Source of the DNA: Paguma larvata | Taxonomy: Eukaryota; Chordata; Mammalia; Carnivora; Viverridae | Direction: 5' to 3' | NCBI GenBank assembly: GCA_030068075.1 | Contig: CM057831.1 | Location: 14,303,370 to 14,367,369 of the forward strand | DNA length: 64,000 nucleotides | Shown here: positions 10,920 through 21,264 of the stretch, piece by piece | How the letters are laid out: each line of letters begins with the position of its first letter | How positions within the stretch are numbered: the first letter of the stretch is position 1 | Program-made: the position numbers and the translations under genes | The notes under the pieces: generated by a model | What the model saw: the letters and a program-made list of their open reading frames with translations, nothing else | Told to the model about the DNA's origin: nothing | Databases searched by the model: none

Positions 10920-11055
10920 ATTATTAGTTTTTAGTTCATTCAACAAATATCCCCTGACATGCATCTACCTCTGTGGTGGGTTGGTATTTTGAAACAAGCA
11001 AGGGATGCTCCTTGACCTCACGTAGTTCACCAAGGACAGTGAGACACAGGACGGC
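10920..11055 (-). repeat. L2 3'-end fragment, antisense
   Basis: 'AGTTCATTCAACAAATATCC' followed by 'GGGATGCTCCTTGACCTCAC' and an 'AAGGACAGTGAGACAC' end matches the antisense L2 terminus. Short and diverged. Confidence 0.45.
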
Positions 11056-11059
11056 TCAC

Positions 11060-12210
11060 CCCAGCTGACCTGTCCTCACGTTAGCCACCTGCGAGAAAAT
11101 GGACTTCACTGCTTTTGCAATGGCTGATGAGTCCGTTTTGAACCAGTTACGAACTGAGCAAAAATGTCAGCTCATAATTTCATAGCTGCATTTAAATTCA
11201 TTTTTAATCAAAAATGTATCATTCAGCAGGACCAATTAGATACGGCATTTGGTTTTTTGAAAATGCAAAACATCCTGCGAAAACAATGATTTTCCCCTAC
11301 TAAATATATGCAAAACAATACGCTCTAGGTTCTGAGGTCTCCTGGAAAATACACGGTTCAAAGATGTTTTGCCCAAGGCTAGGCAGTACCACTACCCTGA
11401 AGGAAACTATATTCACGATGGGGAAACTTTTACATATTGTTAAAATGATGAGTTCTAGAGTCTGTATTAAATTTCTAGACAGGCACATATGTGCCCAGAG
11501 GCAGGTGCCAGGATCACCTTAAGTCACCTTAAGTCCCTCCCAGCCCTGTGATTCTGCAATTGCGTATACTGGATTTCTCCAAGTCTGTGATGGGCTGAAG
11601 AGCTATTCCTGTCCTAGTTCTTTTCCTTATATAGGTCAAATCCCATTCCAACGAGTACCATAACAATAACCACCTCGTGGCCTGGTTATTTCAGACAACC
11701 TGATAAAATGAGACTCAAGTACGACCTCCAAGCCAGAGCTGGTTGCTACGGAATTTGACCTGAATATTATTTAAGCGAGGAGGAAGCCAGCATATTAAGT
11801 TTTTATCTTCGTGGCACTGAGCCATTGCAGAACAGTCAGACTGAAGGTACAGAAACTTTGTCAGCGAGCCCAAACCACAGCACTTGGGTTCTGAATCGGT
11901 GGGCTCCATTTGCCTGATAGACACTGAAAAAGCAGAACATTTGGGGACTTGATTCTGTGAGTCCCGACGTGAGTGCGGTCCCCCTCTTCTGTCTGTCAAC
12001 TCCAGCCAAAGAATGTCGGGGCAACTTGCATATCCTAATTTGGGTCTGTATATAAACCCTCTTGTCATACTGAGTACCCCCCAAACCTAAGGCTTCTTTC
12101 TCCATTCTTCCCCCGTAGGGCTGGATTCATGCTTCCTTTTGCCTAAGTTGTTCTTCTTTCTTGGGATAAAGTACTAGTTTCCACTCTCTGAAATATTCCT
12201 CTACAAGAAT
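11060..12210. other. Unassigned noncoding sequence
   Basis: No supported gene. Minus-strand frames of 117 and 89 codons overlap at 11715-12105 in different registers; neither shows a recognisable domain. A small 10-bp tandem duplication (TCACCTTAAG) lies at about 11514-11533. Confidence 0.4.
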
Positions 12211-12214
12211 GTAA

Positions 12215-12385
12215 ATTCCCTGTAGGTAGGAATTTGCTTGTTTGGTTCCCAGGTGGATTTAACATTTGGATCTTCTTTCTAGAATGTAGGTTCCCCAAAC
12301 CGTGGCGTCTCACGTCTAGAACAGTGCCCAGCGTATAGTAAGTGCTTGATAATTATTTGTTATATGAACGAGTGAATACGTGATA
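12215..12385 (+). repeat. L2 3'-end fragment
   Basis: 'AGAATGTAGGTTCCCC', 'CTAGAACAGTGCCCAGCG' and 'TATAGTAAGTGCTTGATAAT' give the classic L2 3' terminus on the plus strand. Confidence 0.65.
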
Positions 12386-12499
12386 AAGAGTCATTGTTTA
12401 GGACCCAATGCCAATGCCACTTCTCCCCTCTCAAAGCAACCAGGGGTATTTCCTCCGACACTCGGGTACCGTTCGCATTTCCTTATTGTCACATTTCTG

Positions 12500-12655
12500 G
12501 GATACTCTACTTATTCTTTATGTTATATTTGTTTTCCCACCTAAACGGGGAAATATTTCATGGCATGAACTACGTTTGTAACCCCACATTCTCTGTGCCT
12601 AACGCAGTAAGGGGTCAACAAATGCTTGTTGCTTGAACAATTGAGAGAAATGAAT
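12500..12655 (+). repeat. L2 3'-end fragment, second copy
   Basis: A second L2-like terminus: 'CTGTGCCTAACGCAGTAAGG' then 'GTCAACAAATGCTTGTTGC' and a GAAATGAATAAG end. It repeats the same L2 segment as the copy about 270 bp upstream, so two insertions or a duplication are possible. Confidence 0.6.
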
Positions 12656-12659
12656 AAGA

Positions 12660-13075
12660 ATGTGTCTCTCATAACAATGAACACTGAAAAATTATGATTT
12701 AACATCATACCTCAAATTCTGCCTGGACTCCAGAGCTTTCCAAACTGAAGAAGCTGTGAGTCACTGGGCTTGGAGGGGAGGGGTGTTTGTTTGTGGAGGA
12801 CTTGTTTCCCGACCTCAATGAATCACATGTATAATCACCCCAACTGCATCCTGTCTGGGGAAGTAACCAAAACCCCTATTTCTGGCCCCAATGGCTTTTT
12901 GGTTTTATGAGTAAATGCCACTGGCATGCCATTAAATAAGTGCCCTCGGAAAGCCCTCAGCCAGTGCTATAACCTATGACAGTCAGGTTCCAGAGGAACA
13001 GTCCCGTGAGGAGAGCACAAGATGAAGGTACAAGCTCTCTCGCCAGGTCCATTGCTCTAGCTGCTAACTGGTGAC
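12660..13075. other. Unassigned noncoding sequence
   Basis: I see no gene or firm repeat. Confidence 0.4.
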
Positions 13076-13079
13076 CTGG

Positions 13080-13760
13080 CCTCCACGATCTTTTCAAACA
13101 TCTGTTCTATCTTTTCCCGAATCACAGGTATGATGGTGTAATTCTCCTGCAGAAAAACATGTAGTGATTCTCGTCATCCACGTAGTAAAGACCAAACTTT
13201 TTTATTTTTTATTTTAGAGAGAGAGAGAGAGTGAGAGCGGGGGAAAGGGGCAGAGGGAGAGAGAGAATCTTAAGCAGGCTCCACACGCACCACGAAACCC
13301 AACATGGGGCTTGATCCCATAAACTGTGAGATCATGACCTCAGCCAAAATCAAGAGTCAGACACTCAACCAACTGTACCCCCCGGGTGCCCCAAGATCAA
13401 ACTTCTTAACCTACAAGTCAAGGCCCTCTAGAATCGGACTCTGACCTTCTATACCGTCCTTATCTTTCTCTACTCCTGTAGAGGATCACGCACAAGTCCT
13501 ACACTTTGCTTTCAGGCTTTGTGCTCTCTGCTTGCTCCTAGAATCCCCACCTACTGCCATTTCCCAATGTCTAATACCTAGGTCTCACAAGATGCTACTT
13601 CTTCCACAATCTCTTCCGGGATCATCTCATATGGAAAAATGACGTCTCCTTTGAGCATGCTCAGATTGTATTTGTACTTCCATTCCGTTGCTTATTTCTC
13701 ATTTGTATTACAGACACAAAGGTACATGTTCATTTCTCTAATAAATCATTTACTCGAAAA
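13080..13760 (+). repeat. L2-like LINE segment split by a SINE
   Basis: 'CAAGTCAAGGCCCTCTAGAA' and the following C/T-rich track ('CTCTGACCTTCTATACC', 'TTTGTGCTCTCTGCTTGCTC') resemble the L2 region that encodes the C-terminal reverse transcriptase segment and the 3' end. A felid SINE at 13201-13392 sits inside. Assignment is from memory and the limits are approximate. Confidence 0.5.
13201..13392 (-). mobile_element. Felid tRNA-Lys SINE with 13-bp TSD
   Basis: Minus-strand head GGGGCACCCGGGGGGTACAG, 'AGGTCATGATCTCACAG', CT body, short A/T tail. TSD AAGACCAAACTTT (13188-13200) and AAGATCAAACTTC (from 13393) with two differences. It is nested in an L2-like segment. Confidence 0.93.
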
Positions 13761-14094
13761 TCTGAATCGTAGTCGATGTGATACTCCTTAACGCCCAGCA
13801 GTGCCTACCCACGTGGACACCCAAATAGTCTGGTTGGGTGGAAAAAGGGGAAGTTCACTTGTTTAATCCTTATCTTCGGCTTGGAATCTTCAGGGAAGAT
13901 TTGACAAAAGAGTGTCTTATCCTCATCTCTCTTGTTTTATTCTGTACTTCCATCCCAAGAAAGCAGAAGATTAAGAAAACCTTTGGTCTCTGCAAACAAC
14001 TCATTTGATGTCAAAGACAAGGTCTTCGTTCTAGGATCCCTCCCTCCTCGTACCCAGCACCTCATGGCCCACCTTGCTGGTAGATTGAAAGGAG

Positions 14095-14145
14095 TTCCTG
14101 GTGGTGGTGGTGGTGGTGGCAGCGGGGGTGGGGGGGGGGTGGAGG
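14095..14145 (+). repeat. (GGT)n and G-run, G-quadruplex-prone
   Basis: Seven GGT units are followed by GCAGC and then G runs of five and ten. The minus strand gives proline-rich frames (TPPPPPLPPPPPP), which are artefacts of the repeat. G4 formation is an inference from the G runs. Confidence 0.9.
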
Positions 14146-14149
14146 GAGT

Positions 14150-14825
14150 ATAATTTTGATAATAAACCGAGTAAAAGCAGAACATAATTAAGAGGGGATT
14201 TGCCATTTCAAAAAGCAAACTTTTCAAAAGATAGCATATTCCCCAAACAAAGACGGTTCTGTTCCTGGCTGTTTCAGAATATCCATGCCACAGTGCCAAT
14301 TTCGGGGCGGGTGCATTCCTGCAGTATGGATAAGTGAGAGCTGAGGCAATAAAGCTTAGCTTTGTTTGACTGCAAAGCATTTTTTCCCTCCTTGCTGGTT
14401 ATTAGTACTCTTCTGCCTATGAGAATAGGGCCGGAGAAGCAGAACGAGTGTAAAATCACCCAGGTCAAGGTCAGACAAAGAGGGAACAGAATGTCAAGAG
14501 TATTGCTTCCTCTGCTATCGTTTGGCAATGACCACATCTGGGTGGATGAAAGAGACAGGCAGCCGTGACCGCAGCCTGACAGCCGGCTCATCCGCTGCTT
14601 CTCTAACAGCGGCCCTCGGGGCGGCGTCCCTTCCCTCTTAGGAGGCCAAGGTCTACCTACACCGGTTAGTGGCCAAGGGGCCATGGACAAATCTGCAATT
14701 TCTTCGTCAGTTAAAGGAGATTACTATCTGTTACAAAATAACATGGTCAGACTTTACACACTGTGAAGTGCACTTCAAATACTGGTGCTGGAAATTCAAA
14801 GAGAACTTTCTTTTCTTTCATTACC
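14150..14825. other. Unassigned noncoding sequence
   Basis: Overlapping minus-strand frames of 147 and 138 codons (13937-14690) and a plus-strand 68-codon frame occupy the same DNA. I recognise none, and the first one runs through the GGT repeat, so I do not call a gene. Confidence 0.4.
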
Positions 14826-14827
14826 CT

Positions 14828-15040
14828 ACCACTGGGGTTGGCAACCTTTTCCTGCAAAGGGCCAAATGATCAAAATTGTAGGTCTCTGTTGGGGCTACTA
14901 GAATGCCTTTGTAGGAGGCAAGCAGCCATTGATGATATGTAAATGAGAGCTGTGCTTTGTTCTGATAAAACTTTATTCATAGAAACAGGCTGCCTACTGG
15001 ATTTGACCCAGCGGCCATATTTGCAAATCCCCGCCCTCCA
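14828..15040 (+). repeat. hAT-type DNA transposon relic
   Basis: 'GGGGTTGGCAACCTTTTCCT', 'GCAAAGGGCCAAATGATC', 'TAAAACTTTATTCATAGAAA' and 'GGATTTGACCCAGCGGCCAT' match, in order, a mammalian non-autonomous hAT (Charlie-group) family with a TTGGCAAACTTTTTCTGTAA-type terminus. The far end is eroded. No transposase is encoded. Confidence 0.7.
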
Positions 15041-15044
15041 TCTT

Positions 15045-16135
15045 TGGAGAGAATGAAGCAGGGAGGGAGGCAGACGGAGGGGCCTCTCTAACACCTTTCC
15101 CCAGCTGTGAAAAACGATGGAATCGGTTTTTACGGACCATTGTCCTAAGACTTTCAGACCTCTCTTTTAAGGTGCTTTTTGAAGTTAGAGTTTTCGTTTT
15201 GTACCTTATTATCATCACCGTCTTCATCACCATCAACCTCATTTTGTACCTGATCTAGACGTATTACTGAGAGGGGCATGCGAGAGCCCCAGTTTTCTAC
15301 ACCCATCACCTGACCACATTCTCTTCTGGGAAAGACAGCTCTGATTATTGTTAAAGAAAATATCAATCACACTCATGGTGAAAGGTCACTCCGTTTTTTA
15401 ACAAATTGGTCCTTGGAGCAAGATGAATTTTAATGGATTGGTTTATTAACCTAAAGGTTGAACCAGACTGAGAGCAACTGAATGATTTGTTCATAATTAG
15501 TATTATTTATAATTATTTTACTTGGGAAAAAAAATATCACCTTAAATGTCAGGATGCTTTTTTTTTAATTGCTTCAGATGAGATTCAAAATAATTGACTT
15601 TGCAAATGTATTTTTTAAAAAAAGAAGTTCATTTAAAAATATCTGAGGCTGCCGCGAGCCTGTCTGGAAGAGGTAGATATTGATATTCATTACTGGGAAC
15701 AGGGCGGAAATTGATCCGTGATTTTTTTTTTTTTTTAACCACGTGAATTGTGTCTCGTGGTCACTCCTGGACTCTACGAGAGCTGAAATGCTGATACAGT
15801 TCATTCCTCTTCCACATTCAGCCTGCTCTCTAACTGAGTGTGTTGTGTGAATGTCACTGCGTGTTTTTGGCTCAAACGTAAATTTGCATGTATTTTGTAT
15901 TAAAGGGGGAGTAAGGACCCGCCTGAAGGAATCAATGTATATATGTGCTTAGGGTTTTAGAAAAATACAGTCTGTGCACCTATTAGCCACCTATACACAT
16001 GATTTAGAGAGGATACAAACTTTTTGAAGGTGAGTAGGTATATGGCTTAAACATAGCATCTCTATAAATATTTAATTTATTAATCAATTGGTGGGGAAGA
16101 AAATTGAATACATTAATACCTGGGAAAGACAGTTT
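15045..16135. other. Unassigned noncoding, AT-rich, octamer motif
   Basis: No supported gene. A T run of 16 is at about 15722-15737. ATTTGCAT, the exact POU octamer, is at 15882-15889. AT-rich, repeat-free stretches such as 15400-15560 and 15840-16080 could be conserved noncoding DNA, which I cannot test. Confidence 0.4.
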
Positions 16136-16150
16136 TTAAAATAATTAAGG

Positions 16151-16383
16151 CTGGGGGGCACCTGGGAGGCTCAGTCAGTTAAGCGTTTCGACTTCAGCTC
16201 AAGTCATGATCTCACGGTTCATGGTTCGAGCCCACGTCGGGCTCTGTGCTGATGGCTCAGAGCCTGGAGCCTGCTTTGGATTCTGTGTCCCCCCTCTCTC
16301 TCTCTGCCCCCACCCCCATGATCATGCTCTCTCTCTCTCTCTCTCTCTCTCAAAAGTAAACATTAAAAAATTAAAAATTAAAT
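16151..16383 (+). mobile_element. Felid tRNA-Lys SINE with 13-bp TSD
   Basis: Head GGGGGCACCTGGGAGGCTCA, box B-like 'GGTTCGAGCCC', CT body with a long CT run (16329-16351) and an A-rich tail. TSD AAAATAATTAAGG (16138-16150) and AAAATAATCAAGG (16384-16396), one mismatch. Confidence 0.96.
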
Positions 16384-16399
16384 AAAATAATCAAGGTTG

Positions 16400-17245
16400 T
16401 GAGATACAGGTCGATCACTAGTAAGAAACACGCGGCAGACCAACAATGATGAGGTTTTATAACTATAGGACTCTGTAGAGAGTTACAAACTTTTGGTGAG
16501 CTCAAGTCTAATCTCCTGTGTGCCTCATGCCTACGTCTGGATGCAGGAAGAAAATGTAGCAGTAACTTCATTTGACGATGGAAAGAGAAGGCTCAATGAA
16601 ATCAAGGGATTTGCCCATGGTCTACACTGCCTTCCCCATACACCACACTGCTTCCGGAACCCAGGGAAAGGGAGACGGTGCCCCCAGGTATCAAAGCCAA
16701 CTACAGCCTTCATAGGTAGACGGAAACAGCCTGACCCAGAGTGTAGAACCCCATTTCCCATCAGAGACATTTTAATGAATAAGTAATAAGTTGTCTGGAA
16801 AGAACATTCCAGGCAGGGAATCTGGCGATGGGATTATAAACACAGCCGCCTTCTTTGCTTCTTCCAAGTATAGTCTGATCATGCGCCTGAGACACGTTGT
16901 GACATTTACTCGAGCAGCAGTGTGTCGAGGACACAGACAAATCACTCTTCCAGATAGCCAAGCAGACACCATCAATCACTATCTGCGTGTTTGAGAACGA
17001 GAAACGTGCAGCCGAGGCCAGGAAAGAGAACATTTGAAGGTGGCTCAAAGGGAAAGAACATTGAGTTTCCCTCTTATCTGCCCAAGAGGTTACTCTAAAA
17101 AGCGATATGGAAATTAGGGGTTAGGTAGTTAAATTTTCCCACAAATAGTAAACACTCACGTCCCTCCAAAAGCTCGGCAGGAAAATACCCCGCTGAGCAT
17201 TGTAAGGGTATATTAACTGATTAATTATTATTAATGCCATCTTTT
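16400..17245. other. Unassigned noncoding sequence
   Basis: No supported gene. Part of 16500-16700 ('GATGGAAAGAGAAGGCTCAA', 'GGGATTTGCCCATGGTC') vaguely resembles a MIR core. Short frames on both strands are shadows of each other. Confidence 0.4.
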
Positions 17246-17249
17246 ATTT

Positions 17250-17380
17250 AGCTAGCAATTATAATCTATTAGGAGCATTTATTCACATTATCTGACTTAT
17301 TCAATCCTCAGAAAAATCCTATAAGGCTCATTAGTAATATATTATTAGCTCCCTGTTATAGACAAAGGAAAAGGGGATTC
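17250..17380 (+). repeat. MIR fragment
   Basis: 'TTATTCACATTATCTGACTT', 'CAATCCTCAGAAAAATCCTA' and 'AGCTCCCTGTTATAGACAAA' follow the middle of MIR on the plus strand. Confidence 0.5.
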
Positions 17381-17384
17381 CGAC

Positions 17385-19292
17385 GTCTCCTTGCTTCAGC
17401 TCCCTCCCTAAGCTGCAGAGTGCGCACTTCTGACTCCTGGTCCGTTACCGAGAGCAACTGCAGGAGACTGGAGGGGAGAAGGGGAAAGTCTGAGACATGG
17501 GTTCAGAGCAGAGAGGACCTGAAAAGGCCGGCAGACCGGAATGCCTTCCAGTTTAGGGAGTCCCAAGTCCGGAGTGGGTGTGGCTATCTGACACACAACC
17601 AGAACGACTAGACTAGATGGACTTTCAGGCACACCTACTCACTTTGAATCTTCTTGTGCCGCTGAGCACTGGCTCTCAGACTCCCGGCCTCTGAAGTCCT
17701 GTGAAGTTTCTGGGTGGCAGAGTTGGATCCAACTTCAAACTAGTTTAAGCCTCTAAGTCAGTTCACAAACCCTCCCTTCTCCGGCTCCGGCTCCAGCTCC
17801 GCGGTCAGCCTTTTGCATCACATCCTACGAGCACTTTTGTTCTTTTGCACCCCTTTGGGGGCTCCTCCCTCTGCTCTTGCTCGGCCTCTCTGCACTGCCT
17901 TCCCCCCTTAATTTCCCCTGACACCCCGTGTCTATTCCATCCACCCCCCCACCATCAGGGGCTCCGTGCCCCTCGCCCCCAGGAGCCCCTCCGACGTCCT
18001 CTCCCGGACACCTACCTGGACTCTACAGCCACAGGCGCCTCCTCGGTTCTGTCTGTCTGAGACCGCCGGCCTCCATCCAGGGCCTGGGAGCCATGAAAGT
18101 CTTCAAGTTCTTTGTTACTTTTCCTCCTTAGTTTACAAGGCTAGGTAATTAACAACAGACAAGAAAAGATGGCATCAGCCGTGATTCTCCGCTGCGGCCT
18201 CCCGAAGTGTTATCTCAGACCCCAACATTGCAACAAAGAAATCTCACAGTTGGGTCAAGCGCGAAAAGCAGAGGACAGGAGGAGAAAACTTCAGCTTCCC
18301 AAATTCCACTGCCCTCCGGGGGCTCCCCCTTGTGGGAGACGCGGGGCATGGCAAGGCAGGACCCAGCTGGGACCGTGCCTCGGCGGGAGGAGGGCCAGGG
18401 GAGCCGAGTGCTCGCACCCCAAGGGTGTGGAGTCCGATTCCAGCCACGGCGGCGAAGAACGGCCTCTGTGTGACGTGCAGGGTTGGGACCCTCCATAATG
18501 AATCAGGGGAACGTTCTGGGGAGACAGAGCCCGCTGTGCCTGAAGGTCTCTGAATCCAGGTGAGGACAGCATGAGTCACCGGCTTGCACGGCATAACGCT
18601 CTGTATGGGAAGTGGTGATTGGCAACCATTTGCCTCCGCTTCATGTCCAATGCCCTCACCGGCACGAATGTATCGTAAAGTCGGACATTCACACAGGGCT
18701 GTTCTGCAGAGACAGGCGTGGTCTCTGCCGGCTGAGGAAGGAGCGAAGGTCTAGTCTCCCGGACTGTTGCCAGTGTGGGCACAGGGCCCTCTGGAGCCTG
18801 GTAATTTACAGCTCCCACCTTGATGGAAACAGACTGTGTGTCCAAACAGTATCTTTCTCCAGAGAGATAGAGTCTCGCTCATTCTCCCTTTCCCTGGCAG
18901 GCAGGCAGGAAATCTGATACATCACTCTTTCTGCAAACAAAATCAGGCTCATGCCACTGAGTAAGGTGTCCCATGCACTAGAAGAGACATCAGTGGTGCT
19001 AAGGACCCACGTTTCCTGACCGCCTCCTGCCCGGTGTGTCTAGACTATGCTCCGTATCTGGAGAGAAGACACTGGCCTTCCTCAGCGCAGGGCGATGAGC
19101 TGAACCATTAAGGAGAATTGATTGACCACCCCCCCCCCCCAAGCGGCAGGACAGTGTGCTGGGTATGACACAGATAGAGAGTCCCAGACCGAGCCTGAGG
19201 GAGAGAATTCGTCATTATGTTGAATGCAGGGGAAACAACCAAGGGTCTATCGGGATGCTCTTCAGTTCCCCGAACTGATGGGGGGACTGAAT
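17385..19292. other. Unassigned, partly GC-rich noncoding sequence
   Basis: No supported gene. 17760-18070 is C-rich with CTCCGG units, and 18290-18560 is GC-rich, so four or more overlapping open frames occur on both strands (up to 116 codons). None has a recognisable domain, and mutual overlap in all registers points to low stop density. A 12-C run lies at 19129-19140. Confidence 0.4.
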
Positions 19293-19310
19293 AAAGAAAC
19301 TTCGCAGAAT
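19293..19310 (+). repeat. Left copy of an 18-bp target-site duplication
   Basis: AAAGAAACTTCGCAGAAT recurs exactly at 19765-19782, so one TSD pair brackets both adjacent SINEs. It marks the original empty site. Confidence 0.95.
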
Positions 19311-19532
19311 TGGGGTGCCTCAGTGGCTCAGTCGGTTGGGCAGCTGACTTCAGCTCAGGTCATGATCTTACGGTCTGTGAGTTCAAGCCCCACATCGGGC
19401 TCTGTGCTGATGGCTCAGAGCCTGGAGCCTGCTTCGGATTCTGTGTCTGCCTCTCTCTCTCTGTCCTTCCCCTGCTCACGCTCTGTCTCTCTGTCTTTCA
19501 AAAATAAATAAACGTTAAAAAAAAAAGAAAGA
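19311..19532 (+). mobile_element. Felid tRNA-Lys SINE, first of a double insertion
   Basis: Head GGGGTGCCTCAGTGGCTCAG, box B-like 'GAGTTCAAGCCC', CT body, tail with AAAAATAAATAAACG and A(10)GAAAGA. It shares one outer TSD with the following SINE. The tail of this copy appears to be where the second copy landed. Confidence 0.97.
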
Positions 19533-19764
19533 GGGGCGCCTGGGTGGCTCAGTCGGTTGGGCGGCCGACTTCAGCTCAGGTCATGATCTCGCGGTCTCTG
19601 AGTTCGAGCCCCGCGTCAGGCTCTGTGCTAATGGCTCAGAGCCTGGAGCCTGCTTCCGGTTCTGTGTCTCCCTCTCTCTCTGCCCTTCCCCTGTTCGCGC
19701 TGTGCCTCTATGTCTCTCAAAAATAAATAAACATTAAAAAAAAAAAAAAAAGAAAGAAAGAAAG
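19533..19764 (+). mobile_element. Felid tRNA-Lys SINE, second of a double insertion
   Basis: The best-preserved copy of the window: GGGGCGCCTGGGTGGCTCAG head, intact-looking box A (TGGCTCAGTCGG) and box B (GAGTTCGAGCCCC), CT body, then AAAAATAAATAAACATT, an A run and (GAAA)n. An A-run plus GAAAG is found on both sides, a plausible inner TSD in the first SINE's tail. High integrity suggests it is young. Confidence 0.97.
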
Positions 19765-19782
19765 AAAGAAACTTCGCAGAAT
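19765..19782 (+). repeat. Right copy of the 18-bp target-site duplication
   Basis: Exact match to 19293-19310. It follows the (GAAA)n end of the second SINE tail. Confidence 0.95.
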
Positions 19783-19799
19783 GACCACAGTGCTCTGGC

Positions 19800-20010
19800 C
19801 GGAGTTTACCTCATGTGTTGTGATACGTGGTCTCATTTCATTGTCATACCAGTTCTGAGACCTTGGTTGTGAAGTTAGGTTATTTCCATTTCATAGATGA
19901 AGACACCGAGGTCTTGGAGTGGTTATATGACCGTGAAATATGTGGCAGAGATAAGGATCCAACCTAAATCTAGTTAAGCCTAGAGCTCTTCTCATCACAG
20001 CACGTTGCCT
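19800..20010 (+). repeat. MIR fragment
   Basis: 'GGTCTCATTTCATTGTCATA', 'CATTTCATAGATGAAGACAC' and 'GTGGCAGAGATAAGGATCC' match MIR from the middle to the 3' end on the plus strand. Confidence 0.6.
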
Positions 20011-20220
20011 CAGCGACTCTCCTAGCTGTCCTGGCAAGGGAGCTCTGGCCAAGGGGTCAACATACGTCTCCTCTCAGTTTCAGCCAACCAAATCTCAAGC
20101 CAGTTCCCACTGATCTGTTAAATTCTACTACCTCCCTGATGTCGGTCGCAGCTCTGTACTGAGTCACACGGGAAGACTGAGCTTGGAATAAAATCACGTA
20201 TTAAAAACTATAGCTTCAAT

Positions 20221-20473
20221 GGGGCACCTGCGTGGCTCAGTTGGTTAAATGTCTGACTCTTAATTTTAGCTCAGGTCGTGCTCCTACAGTCATGAGATTG
20301 ACCGCCCGTGTCAGGCTCCACACTCAGCATGGAACCTGCTCATGATTCTCTCTCTCCCTCCCCTTCTGCCCCTCCCCCATTCACATGCATGCGTGTTCCC
20401 TCCCTCTCTCCCTCTCAAAATAAATAAACTTTAAAAATAAAATAATAATAATAATAAAATAATAAATAATAAC
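20221..20473 (+). mobile_element. Felid tRNA-Lys SINE with (AAT)n tail
   Basis: Head GGGGCACCTGCGTGGCTCAG, 'AGCTCAGGTCGTG', CT-rich body, then AAAATAAATAAAC and a tail that has grown into (AAT)n at about 20441-20470. ATAGCTTC occurs on both sides as the likely core of the TSD. Confidence 0.93.
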
Positions 20474-20479
20474 CCATAG

Positions 20480-21085
20480 CTTCTTCATGGGTTCTTTCTC
20501 CATAAGCAATACAGACACTACAGGTGTAGAGAAAAAACAGACACCCCAGACGCAAGGAGCTATGCGTCACCAAAATGATGATGCCAAGTTGATTCATGAT
20601 CTGGTTACCGACCACAGATTCAAGAAATATCTCTCAGACCTATATTGGGCTCTGGGCTAAATATGAAAAAGGCAAGACACTTAAACTTTGGTATAAACTC
20701 AGGTCAACTATAAAACAGCAGTAAGGACTTGCAGAATTCGAGGAAACCTGCAAAAGCAAACAGACGAAAATCCCTTTCACATGGATGGATCTAGAACGGA
20801 GGACTTTTGGTAACAGGCATGCTGCAAAGGATAGAATACGAGCCCAGATGTCTGCTCCAGGGGAAGGATGCTGCGTCGGGCACTGAAGAACGAACAGGAC
20901 AATGGATGGGGTGAAGGACCTGCTCCTCTCTGGACTGGGCGGAGCATCCCACATCCCTTTCTGACCCCGCACTAGACACAATGGAATACACTGGAAAGAG
21001 CAACCCAGATACAGAAGGGACTGGAAATCACGTCGTGAGGGATCTGGAACACTGGGAGCGTTCAGGCAGACGGAGACGAAAGCCC
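20480..21085. other. Unassigned noncoding sequence
   Basis: No supported gene. The start (about 20600-20700) has weak likeness to an antisense L2 terminus ('TATATTGGGCTCTGGGCT'). The minus-strand 113-codon frame at 20640-20981 has no recognised domain. Confidence 0.4.
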
Positions 21086-21089
21086 GTAA

Positions 21090-21260
21090 AGAAAATAATG
21101 GTTGTCTTCAAATATCCGAAGGGCTCTCAGATGGAAGAGGGGTGGGATTTTGCTCTGCCGAGCACCGGGAAATAGATTGGAACCAATGGGGAGAAGCTTT
21201 GAGGAGAATGTTATCTTACTCCCTAGAAGAAAAATATTCTGCTGGCTCAACCCAAAACTG
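21090..21260 (+). repeat. Possible ancient LINE (CR1/L3-like) relic
   Basis: 'TTCAAATATCCGAAGGGCT', 'CAGATGGAAGAGGGGTGG' and 'GGAACCAATGGGGAGAAGC' recall an old dispersed mammalian repeat that I associate with CR1/L3 but cannot name firmly. The overlapping 116-codon plus frame (21102-21452) follows this relic and is not a credible gene. Confidence 0.4.
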
Positions 21261-21264
21261 GAAA

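Noticed and set aside
13937..14690. Proline-rich minus-strand protein (147 and 138 codons)
   Set aside because: The first frame reads through the GGT/G repeat and the two overlap in different registers with no known domain.
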